Assembly (NCBI GenBank): GCA_963778225.1
Contig: CAVZTR010000004.1
Location: forward strand, 124,001 to 188,000
DNA length: 64,000 bases
Direction of reading: 5' to 3'
DNA from: JAGVSR01 sp963778225
GTDB taxonomy: Bacteria > Pseudomonadota > Alphaproteobacteria > Rhizobiales > Hyphomicrobiaceae
The translations under genes and the position numbers were made by a program. Below, one piece after another: positions 55,092 to 62,812 of the stretch; position 1 is the stretch's first letter, and every line of letters begins with the position of its first letter. Below the pieces are notes generated by a model, which was not told the DNA's origin, did no database searches, and worked only from the letters and a program-made list of their open reading frames with translations.

Positions 55092-55112
55092 CTTGTGTCG
55101 TTCCTTGCGAAC

Positions 55113-56153
55113 TCAAGTTCTGAACAGGCCGCGGCGGCCGAAAAGCGGGGAGCGTTCGCCCGGTCCATGCGGTTCGTGGTGAAGGCGCACGACGTAATCG
55201 ACCTCGGCCTTCGAGCCGGCAACGATCGGGGTGTGCTGGTGCAGGGTGCGCGGCTCAACATCCAGGATGCGGTGGCGGCCTGTCGAGGCGCCGCCGCCTG
55301 CCTGCTCGATGATGAAGGCGAGGGGATTGGCCTCATACACTAGGCGCAGGCGCCCAGAGGTGTAGCCATCGCGGAGATCGGCGGGATAAAGGAAAATCCC
55401 GCCGCGCATGAGAATTCGGTAAATGTCGGATACGGGCGTGGCGGTCCAGCGCATGTTGAAGTCTTTGCCGCGAGGACCATCGCGGCCGCGCAACAGATCA
55501 TCGACGTAGATGCGCACGCAGTCTTCCCAGTGACGATAGTTCGAGCTGTTGATTGCAAACTCGGACGTGAGCGCGGGAATCGCTACGCTGTAGAAGCTGC
55601 GGATGAACGTGCGTGTTGCGGGATCGAGCGTGAAGATCTGCGTGCCGGCGCCGACACTGACGACGAGGCTCGTATAGGGGCCGTAAACCGCGAAGCCGGC
55701 TGCGAGCTGGTTGCGACCTGGCTGCATGAAGCTCGACCCATCCCCGCCGCTCGCCAAGGCCGGGAGAATCGAAAAAATCGTGCCGAGCGTGATGTTGGCC
55801 TCGACATTCGATGAGCCGTCGATCGGGTCCACCGCGACCGCAAGCTTGCCGTCCGAGTGGATACGGAGGGGGTTGTCCATCTCCTCGGATGCAAAGCACG
55901 AGACGGGGCAAGGGCGCAGCGCATCGAGGATCAGATCGTTGGCGAGGACATCGATTTTTTTCTGCTGATCGACCCCACTCTGCTTGCCAGTCGTCGCTCC
56001 GATGGCGCCGGCGAGGGGACCCTTACGGATCAAGGCATCGATTTCGATTGTGGCTCCGGCGATGGCGTCGACGGTTTTGGCCACGGCTTCGCGCTCCGGG
56101 GACCGATCGACCCAGCGCGCGAGGTAGTCTGCCAATGCAATGACGTCCGACAT
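55113..56153 (-). CDS. fbp: fructose-1,6-bisphosphatase, class I
   Basis: Hydrolyses fructose 1,6-bisphosphate (gluconeogenesis, Calvin cycle). The 346-residue protein has metal-site motifs CFASEEMDNPL and AVDPIDGSSNVEANITLGTIFSI, the active-site ILMRGGIFLYPADLRDG and LRLVYEANPLAFIIEQAGG. The C-terminus (RRGLFRT) is slightly different from E. coli but complete. It heads the leftward fbp-prk-rpe-hrpB group. A 240-nt region separates it from the divergent HlyC-like gene. Confidence 0.95.
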   Translation of the reverse strand: MSDVIALADYLARWVDRSPEREAVAKTVDAIAGATIEIDALIRKGPLAGAIGATTGKQSGVDQQKKIDVLANDLILDALRPCPVSCFASEEMDNPLRIHSDGKLAVAVDPIDGSSNVEANITLGTIFSILPALASGGDGSSFMQPGRNQLAAGFAVYGPYTSLVVSVGAGTQIFTLDPATRTFIRSFYSVAIPALTSEFAINSSNYRHWEDCVRIYVDDLLRGRDGPRGKDFNMRWTATPVSDIYRILMRGGIFLYPADLRDGYTSGRLRLVYEANPLAFIIEQAGGGASTGRHRILDVEPRTLHQHTPIVAGSKAEVDYVVRLHHEPHGPGERSPLFGRRGLFRT

Positions 56154-56392
56154 GCCGATGCGTGGATCCTTCAGGCGCTCGCGTGGAAAGGCAGCAAAAA
56201 CTTAACGGGAGAGCCGGTTATCGCCAAAGTGGCGTTCAGGGCGGCATTGCAGCATACAAATCTGCAAGTAATGGTGAAAATTCATTTTTTGGTGGCAAAT
56301 CCTCGTGCGCGAGCTGACGAGCCTTGCCTTAACAGGCAGGCTCGCTATGAGCGGCCCTGAGATGTGTAGCAACTCCACAAGGATCATAGTCC

Positions 56393-56926
56393 ATGGCAAA
56401 GGGTGATGACGCAAAGCAGACGGCCGAGCCGACGGCTGTGCTTCCAAAAGACGAACTGCGCCGGCGGGCTGCCGTGGCTAAGCAGGTCTCAAGCTCATTC
56501 GCCGACATCGTCACCTTGCTCATGCGCTCGGAGACGGAGCGAAACCGCACGCTGGCAGATCTGGAATGGATGGTGGTGCCGGCGATGCAGACGGGCCAGT
56601 TCGCGGTGGCGGAGGCTCAATCGCAGGAGACCGGTGTTGTTGCCCCTTTGGGCGTCGTGCTCTGGGCTATGGTCTCATCCGAGGTGGACAAGCGTCTCAT
56701 CGCCGAAGCCGGTCAGCCGATGAAACTTGCACCCGGTGAGTGGCGATCCGGAGATATCCCTTGGATTGTGGCTGCGTTTGGGGACAACAAGGTTGTTGGG
56801 CAGTTGTTCGAACAACTCTCTAAAAATGTGTTTACCAAACAGCCAGCGAAACTGAGGGCCCGCGATAAGGACGGTAAGCCGTTCGTGGGTCGGCTGGAGT
56901 TCAAGCCCGAAACGCCGACGGCTTGA
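56393..56926 (+). CDS. HlyC-family protein lacking the catalytic histidine
   Basis: A 177-residue member of the RTX toxin-activating lysine acyltransferase (HlyC) family. Diagnostic: VVPAMQTGQFAVAEAQ (compare VLPAIRANQYALL of HlyC), PLGVVLWAMVSSEVDKRL and WRSGDIPWIVAAFGD, with Asp121 matching the catalytic Asp92 of E. coli HlyC. The catalytic His23 of HlyC (in PLHRN) aligns with Glu49 in SETERN, and no histidine occurs anywhere in the protein. So an acyltransferase mechanism by the usual His-Asp dyad is not possible. It precedes the T1SS genes by 178 nt on the same strand. A role as secretion adaptor or non-enzymatic paralogue is inference. Confidence 0.75.
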   Translation: MAKGDDAKQTAEPTAVLPKDELRRRAAVAKQVSSSFADIVTLLMRSETERNRTLADLEWMVVPAMQTGQFAVAEAQSQETGVVAPLGVVLWAMVSSEVDKRLIAEAGQPMKLAPGEWRSGDIPWIVAAFGDNKVVGQLFEQLSKNVFTKQPAKLRARDKDGKPFVGRLEFKPETPTA

Positions 56927-57104
56927 TGAAACGTAAATGCTCGTTTCGACAAGTGACTCATTCGCATAGACATTTCTCGTTCAGAGTTAGCTATCTATGA
57001 AGATATCTATGTCACGAATGTTCCAGTAACCAAGCGCCGAGCACGAATGCAGGCTGTTCCCAGCTGCTGACCGGCTCGGCGCGATCTGGAGCGTTTGTGC
57101 CGTT

Positions 57105-59120
57105 ATGAGTTCGCTCTCGTCCGCCCCGACACTTTCCGCCAATCCAATCCGGCGCACCCTTGCCAGGTCTAAAGACCTTTTCGTTGCCGTTGGGCTGTTC
57201 TCCGGCGTTATCAATCTGCTGGCGCTGACCGGCTCCTTCTACATGCTACAGGTGTACGACCGGGTCCTGCCGTCGAATAGTGTGCCCACGTTGATCGGTC
57301 TCACCGTTCTCATGGCGCTGCTCTATATCGCCAATGGCTTCCTGGATTTCATACGCGTTCGCGTCATGGGCCGTGTCGGTGTGCGGGTGGACAACGATGT
57401 TCGCGCCAGCGTGTTCCGGGCCATTCGGCTCATGCCTCTCAAGTTTCGCAAGGCGGGCGACGGCCTGCAGCCGATCCGCGACCTCGATACAATTCGCGGC
57501 TTCTGTAGCGGCATGGGTCCGACCGCGCTGTTCGACCTGCCTTGGGTGCCGATCTATCTCTTCATCGTTTTCCTGCTGCATCCGGTGCTCGGGCTATTTG
57601 CGCTGTTTGGCGCCATCATCCTCGTCACGCTGACCTTGTTGACCGAACATCAAACGCGCGCGCCCACCCTTTCGGCGGTCAGCAGCGCATCCGAGCGGTT
57701 TGCTTTCGGCGAAGAAACGCGCCGCAACGCAGAAGTCATTCAAGCGCTTGGCCTCGGCGATCGCATGCTGGCTCGCTGGGAAAGTTTGACGGCTCGTCAT
57801 GTGACCGATCAGATGATCGCAAATGACGCGGCCACCGGGATCGGAAGCATCTCGAAGGTCATGCGACTCTTCCTGCAATCCGGCATTCTGGGCCTTGGCG
57901 CCTGGCTCGTCATTCAAGGCGAAGTTTCGGCCGGAACAATCGTCGCTGCCTCGATCATCATGGCACGCGCACTGGCCCCGATCGAGACAGCCATCGCGCA
58001 TTGGCGAGGTTTCGTCGCGGCGCGACAGAGCTATGATCGCCTCACGAAAATGTTCGCGATGATGAACATCGGCGGCGATGAGCCCGAATTCGTCGCATTG
58101 CCGAAGCCGTCTGCATCGCTCAGCGTCAGGAACCTCGCCATCGCGGCGCCCGGCGAGCGTCATCCGGTCATTCAGGGGATTAACTTTTCGCTCGAGGCCG
58201 GTGAGGGACTGGGCATCATCGGCCCCAGTGCTTCGGGCAAGTCAACGCTGGCGCGCGCGCTGACAGGTATTTGGCAGCCGACCTCTCCGAGCGGCAGTGT
58301 TCGTCTTGACGGTGCAGCGCTCGATCAATGGTCCCCGGAAGCGCTCGGCCGGCATATCGGGTACCTTCCTCAGGAAATCGCCTTGTTCGCGGGGACGGTC
58401 TCCGAAAACATATCGCGGTTCGATCCGGACGCTACGAGCGATCTGATCGTGAGAGCGGCGGAGGCAGCCGGCGTCCACGACATGATCGTGAACCTGCCCG
58501 ATGGCTATCAGACAAAGATCGGCGAGGGTGGCGTTGGATTATCGGCCGGCCAGCGGCAACGGATCGCGTTAGCGCGGGCCCTCTATGGTGATCCCTTCCT
58601 GGTTGTTCTCGATGAACCGAATTCCAACCTGGACACAGCCGGGGACAATGCACTCACGGGCGCCATCCGCTCGGTGCGAGCACGCGGCGGCATCGCCATC
58701 GTTATCGCGCATCGGCCGTCGGCGCTTGCAGCCGTCGACAAGGTGATGGCGATGACGCGCGGCCAGGTCGCGGGCTTCGGACCGAAGGCAGAAATTCTGA
58801 AAGACGTGCTCAGTCGCCCGCAGCAAATTCCCGCTCAGCCCATCGCACCCGAGCCCCTAGCTGCCAGTGGATCGAACCACCGCGCGCAGCCCGTCTTGGA
58901 CATTGTTTCGGGCGGGGTTCCCGGCGGCACGCCGCAGTTGGGAGCCGACGCTGAAGTACGGAAAACTCGGATCGTAGCTTCGCCACGACCGACCGCGTCG
59001 CTGAGGCAGGTGGGAAAGCCAACAGCTCAGGCCGGCGTGGCGATTAATCCGGACAGTCCGCCGTATGTGGGCTCGCCAGCCAAAGTGATGGCGGATCGCG
59101 ACACAGGAGGCATGCAATGA
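57105..59120 (+). CDS. type I secretion ABC permease/ATPase (PrtD-like)
   Basis: A 671-residue half-transporter: no N-terminal C39-like domain, transmembrane region about 25-300 (LFSGVINLLALTGSFYMLQVYDRVLPS is the classical PrtD/AprD motif), and an ATPase with Walker A IIGPSASGKST at 371-381, Q-loop GYLPQEIALF, signature LSAGQRQRIALAR at 479-491 and Walker B FLVVLDEPNSNLD. Beyond residue 570 a Pro/Ser/Gly-rich tail of about 100 residues is added, ending near the HlyD start. T1SS ABC proteins of this group export RTX proteins, adhesins or proteases in one step. The stop overlaps the hlyD start by 4 nt. No exported substrate is encoded in the window. Confidence 0.92.
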   Translation: MSSLSSAPTLSANPIRRTLARSKDLFVAVGLFSGVINLLALTGSFYMLQVYDRVLPSNSVPTLIGLTVLMALLYIANGFLDFIRVRVMGRVGVRVDNDVRASVFRAIRLMPLKFRKAGDGLQPIRDLDTIRGFCSGMGPTALFDLPWVPIYLFIVFLLHPVLGLFALFGAIILVTLTLLTEHQTRAPTLSAVSSASERFAFGEETRRNAEVIQALGLGDRMLARWESLTARHVTDQMIANDAATGIGSISKVMRLFLQSGILGLGAWLVIQGEVSAGTIVAASIIMARALAPIETAIAHWRGFVAARQSYDRLTKMFAMMNIGGDEPEFVALPKPSASLSVRNLAIAAPGERHPVIQGINFSLEAGEGLGIIGPSASGKSTLARALTGIWQPTSPSGSVRLDGAALDQWSPEALGRHIGYLPQEIALFAGTVSENISRFDPDATSDLIVRAAEAAGVHDMIVNLPDGYQTKIGEGGVGLSAGQRQRIALARALYGDPFLVVLDEPNSNLDTAGDNALTGAIRSVRARGGIAIVIAHRPSALAAVDKVMAMTRGQVAGFGPKAEILKDVLSRPQQIPAQPIAPEPLAASGSNHRAQPVLDIVSGGVPGGTPQLGADAEVRKTRIVASPRPTASLRQVGKPTAQAGVAINPDSPPYVGSPAKVMADRDTGGMQ

Positions 59121-60433
59121 CCAGCACTCCGCGCAAGAAGACCGAAGTGGAAGCTAATGTGAAGGCCTACCTTGTTTCCGGTTTGGCCGTCGTTTTCATT
59201 CTTGTCGGCGGACTTGCAGTTTGGGCGACCACCACGAGTATTGTCGGTGCCGTTATCGGCTCAGGCGTCGTGGTGGTGGAAACCAATGTCAAAAAAGTCC
59301 AGCATCCTACCGGCGGCATCGTTGGCGAGATCAACGTCAAGAACGGCGATCAGGTGAAGGCCGGAGATTTGCTGATCCGGCTTGACGAGACACTGACGCG
59401 CACCAACGAGCAGATGATTTCCAAGCAGCTCGACCAGCTCATGATGCGTGAAGCCCGCCTGAAGGCGGAGCGCGACGGCATCGAGACGATTTCTGTTCCG
59501 GCTATTCTCGCGCGCCGGTCGCTGGAACCCGACGTGGCCGAGATTATCAACGGCGAGCAAAGCCTGTTCGCATCGCGGCGCGAATCTAAAGCTGGGCAGC
59601 TGTCGCAGCTCAAAGAACGAACTGCGCAGTTGGCGCAGGAAGCTGACGGCATCGCTGCACAGATCCAGGCCAAGACGCGTGAGATCAAGCTGATTGCCGA
59701 TGAGCTCGCCGGGCTTGCCGATCTCGAAGCCAAGCAGCTGGTTACGACGACGAAACTGGCCGCGCTCAAGCGCGAGAAGGCTCGGCTCGAGGGTGAGTTT
59801 GGCCAGTATGAAGCCGCGCTTGCGCAGACGAAGGGCCGCCGGACGGAAGTCTCCTTGCAGATGGCCCGCCTCGACCAGGAAATGCGCACGCAGGTTGTCA
59901 ATGATTTACGCGAAGCTCAGACGAAAATCGCTGAACTTGTGGAGCGCCAAATCGCAGCTGCTGATCAGCTGCGGCGCGTAGATATTCGGGCCCCTCAGGA
60001 TGGCTTAGTGCATCAGCTGGCGGTCTTTACCGTCGGGGGTGTGATCAATCCGGGGGAGCAGATCATGCTCATCGTGCCGCAAGATGACCGGCTCCTCGTG
60101 GAGGCAAAGATTTCGCCGAGCGACGTCGATCAGGTGCGGAAAGGCATGCAGGCACGGCTACGGTTCAGCGCCTTCAGCCAGCAAACGACGCCCCAGATCA
60201 CGGGTGAGGTTGTGAGCTTGTCTCCAGATTTGAACCGCGACCAGATTTCGGGAGAGATTTTCTTCACAGCCCGCATTTCCATCTCGGACGAGGAGAGGGC
60301 GAAGCTCGGGGCCGACAAGCTTCAACCCGGCATTCCGGTCGAAGTGCACATCACCACCGAGGAGCGGACGGCGCTGTCCTATCTCGTGAAACCCATGGCA
60401 GATCAAATCAATCGGGCATTCCGCGAGCGTTGA
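59117..60433 (+). CDS. HlyD-family membrane-fusion protein
   Basis: A 438-residue periplasmic adaptor that bridges the ABC protein to TolC. N-terminal membrane segment (YLVSGLAVVFILVGGLAVWATTTSI), HlyD lipoyl-type half (VVVETNVKKVQHPTGGIVGEINVKNGDQVKAGDLLIRLD), a long coiled coil (about 90-290) and C-terminal beta-barrel RAPQDGLVHQLAVFTVGGVINPGE-type sequence, then VEVHITTEERTALSYLVKP. Its start overlaps the ABC gene by 4 nt. The outer-membrane TolC partner is not in the window. Confidence 0.92.
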   Translation: MTSTPRKKTEVEANVKAYLVSGLAVVFILVGGLAVWATTTSIVGAVIGSGVVVVETNVKKVQHPTGGIVGEINVKNGDQVKAGDLLIRLDETLTRTNEQMISKQLDQLMMREARLKAERDGIETISVPAILARRSLEPDVAEIINGEQSLFASRRESKAGQLSQLKERTAQLAQEADGIAAQIQAKTREIKLIADELAGLADLEAKQLVTTTKLAALKREKARLEGEFGQYEAALAQTKGRRTEVSLQMARLDQEMRTQVVNDLREAQTKIAELVERQIAAADQLRRVDIRAPQDGLVHQLAVFTVGGVINPGEQIMLIVPQDDRLLVEAKISPSDVDQVRKGMQARLRFSAFSQQTTPQITGEVVSLSPDLNRDQISGEIFFTARISISDEERAKLGADKLQPGIPVEVHITTEERTALSYLVKPMADQINRAFRER

Positions 60434-60460
60434 GACCCCGCGGCCCCGTCCGATACTGTC

Positions 60461-60488
60461 AGGCCCGTCGCAGCCCTGCGGCGGGCCT
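60461..60488 (+). terminator. GC-rich hairpin after hlyD
   Basis: AGGCCCGTCGCAG (60461-60473) and CTGCGGCGGGCCT (60476-60488) form a long GC-rich stem with one T-G pair and a minimal loop. No T-run follows, so it is a weak candidate terminator for the T1SS operon. Confidence 0.35.
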
Positions 60489-60674
60489 TCGCATGTGCGA
60501 ACCAAAGCCGCACCGAAACACCTGCGGCGAGATCAACATCAAGCTTGGCGATTGCGACTTTAGTCGACATATTCGCCGCCAACCGTTGACCCTTTTTCCT
60601 GCTGCTGGCGTCCGCCCGCCGCGCGCGGTTAACTAATCACCCACGCATAAGAAACTCCATCTGAGGGACACGCC

Positions 60675-62351
60675 GTGACCGTGAAGACTGACATTGAGAT
60701 CGCCCGCGAAGCCAGCATGAAGCCGATCGCGGAGGTGGCCCACAAGGTGGGAATTCCGGCCGATGCGCTCCTGCAGTACGGTCCCACCAAAGCCAAGGTG
60801 ACGGCGGATTTTATTGACAGCCTGAAGGGGCGTCCGGACGGCAAGCTGATCCTCGTGACGGCCATCAACCCCACGCCTGCGGGCGAAGGCAAGACGACCA
60901 CGACGGTGGGTCTGGGCGATGGTCTCAACCGGATCGGCAAGAAGGCGATCATGGCGCTGCGCGAACCATCGCTCGGTCCGTGCTTCGGCGTGAAGGGTGG
61001 CGCGGCCGGCGGCGGCTACGCGCAGGTCGTGCCGATGGAGGATATCAACCTCCATTTCACGGGCGACTTCCACGCGATTACCTCGGCGCACAACCTCCTC
61101 TCGGCCCTGATCGACAACCACATCTACTGGGGCAACAGCTTAGGGATCGACAGCCGCCGCGTGGAATGGCGCCGCGTGCTCGACATGAACGACCGCGCGC
61201 TACGCTCGATCGTCAATTCGCTGGGGGGCGTTTCTAACGGCTTCCCGCGTGAAGACGGCTTCGACATCACGGTCGCTTCCGAGGTGATGGCGATCCTCTG
61301 CCTTGCGAGCGATCTCAAGGATCTGGAGAAGCGGCTCGGCAACATCATCGTCGCCTACACGCGCGACAAGAAGCCGATCCGCGCGCGCGACGTGAAGGCA
61401 GATGGCGCGATGACGGTTCTGCTCAAGGACGCGCTGATGCCGAACCTCGTGCAGACGCTGGAGAACAACCCGGTCTTCATCCACGGCGGTCCGTTCGCCA
61501 ATATCGCGCACGGCTGCAACTCGGTGCTAGCGACCAAGACGGCACTCAAGCTTGCCGACTATGTCGTCACCGAAGCTGGTTTCGGCGCAGACCTTGGGGC
61601 TGAAAAGTTCTTCGACATCAAGTGCCGCAAAGCAGGTCTAGCGCCGTCGGCAGCCGTAATCGTTGCGACCGTGCGCGCTCTCAAGATGCACGGCGGCGTC
61701 AAGAAGGAAGACCTGAAGGGTGAGAACGTCGCGGCTGTCGCCAAGGGTTGCGAGAACCTGAAGCGTCATATCGAGAACATCGCCAAGTTTGGCGTTCCGG
61801 CGGTTGTTGCGGTGAACCGGTTCATCACCGACACAGAAGCTGAGATCCAGGAAGTGATGAAGGCCGCCGAGAGCATGGGCACCAAGGCGTTCTTGTGCAC
61901 GCATTGGGCGGACGGCGGCAAGGGCACGGAAGCGTTGGCACAGCATGTTGTCGGCGTCTGCGAAGCCGGCCAGTCGAACTTCAAGACCCTCTATCCGGAA
62001 GAGATGCCGTTGCGCGACAAGGTCAAGACGATCGCGACCGAGATCTACCGTGCGGCCGACATTTCATGCGACGGGTCCGTGGAGACGCGTTTCAAGGAAC
62101 TGGAAGCGATGGGCTTCGGTCACCTGCCGGTCTGCATGGCCAAGACGCAGTATTCCTTCTCGACCGATCCCAACAAACGCGGTGCGCCGACGGGGCATGT
62201 GGTGCCGGTACGCGAACTGCGACTCTCGGCCGGCGCAGAGTTCATCGTGGTCGTAACGGGCGACATCATGACGATGCCCGGGTTGCCGAAAGTTCCGTCG
62301 GCCGACACGATCCGTCTCAACGACCAAGGTCAGATCGAAGGTCTTTTCTAA
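60675..62351 (+). CDS. fhs: formate-tetrahydrofolate ligase
   Basis: ATP-dependent ligation of formate to tetrahydrofolate, giving 10-formyl-THF for purine synthesis and, in methylotrophs, the serine cycle (there called ftfL). The 558-residue protein has the P-loop-like PTPAGEGKTTTTVGLGDGL, REPSLGPCFGVKGGAAGGGYAQVVPMEDINLHFTGD, ITSAHNLL, TEAGFGADLGAEKFFDIKCR and VVTGDIMTMPGLP. The start is GTG at 60675 with GAGGGACACGCC upstream. In a methylotroph this enzyme is the entry point of formate assimilation, but the sequence alone does not show methylotrophy. Confidence 0.96.
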   Translation: MTVKTDIEIAREASMKPIAEVAHKVGIPADALLQYGPTKAKVTADFIDSLKGRPDGKLILVTAINPTPAGEGKTTTTVGLGDGLNRIGKKAIMALREPSLGPCFGVKGGAAGGGYAQVVPMEDINLHFTGDFHAITSAHNLLSALIDNHIYWGNSLGIDSRRVEWRRVLDMNDRALRSIVNSLGGVSNGFPREDGFDITVASEVMAILCLASDLKDLEKRLGNIIVAYTRDKKPIRARDVKADGAMTVLLKDALMPNLVQTLENNPVFIHGGPFANIAHGCNSVLATKTALKLADYVVTEAGFGADLGAEKFFDIKCRKAGLAPSAAVIVATVRALKMHGGVKKEDLKGENVAAVAKGCENLKRHIENIAKFGVPAVVAVNRFITDTEAEIQEVMKAAESMGTKAFLCTHWADGGKGTEALAQHVVGVCEAGQSNFKTLYPEEMPLRDKVKTIATEIYRAADISCDGSVETRFKELEAMGFGHLPVCMAKTQYSFSTDPNKRGAPTGHVVPVRELRLSAGAEFIVVVTGDIMTMPGLPKVPSADTIRLNDQGQIEGLF

Positions 62352-62521
62352 ATCCGGCAAATACTGCCGACTAGACATGCCGCGGGCGCCGGAGAAATCC
62401 GGTGCCCGTTCGACTTTCGAGGAATTGTGCAAGGCGGCAAATTGGGTGATCTCCTGCCGGTCGATTGTCTACCGCGAGACCTCACATGCCAGCCGCCCTT
62501 CGCTCCACCGCCACTTCCGAG

Positions 62522-62812
62522 ATGATCGCCATCGAGGTCCGCTTTGTTTCGAGCCTGACGAAGTTCAGCGAAAGCCCGCGCTTTGCGGAAAGAATCGAAG
62601 TGGCCCCTGAGACGACGATTGGCGATCTCATCGCGCGGTATGGTCTACCCGTGGACGAGATCGCGCGCGTGCTGTGCAACGGGCGCGACCTGAACCCAGG
62701 TACTTATACGGGCGGCAATCTCGATCTCGGCGCGTCGATCAGCGACGGCGATGTCATTACGTTCTCCGGTCCGGCACCGGCTATTCCCGGAACGCGCAGC
62801 GCCGCCGTTTAG
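62522..62812 (+). CDS. beta-grasp (MoaD/ThiS-like) small protein
   Basis: A 96-residue candidate of ubiquitin-like beta-grasp fold: MIAIEVRFVSSLTKF, VAPETTIGDLIARYGLPVDEIARVLCNGRDLNPGTYT and LDLGASISDGDVITFSGPA. Sulfur-carrier members end in Gly-Gly, but here the C-terminus is GTRSAAV with no GG, so a sulfur-carrier role is unlikely unless a protease trims the tail. An earlier ATG at 62486 is possible. It lies 170 nt after fhs; the stop overlaps that of the convergent hydrolase gene. Confidence 0.6.
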   Translation: MIAIEVRFVSSLTKFSESPRFAERIEVAPETTIGDLIARYGLPVDEIARVLCNGRDLNPGTYTGGNLDLGASISDGDVITFSGPAPAIPGTRSAAV

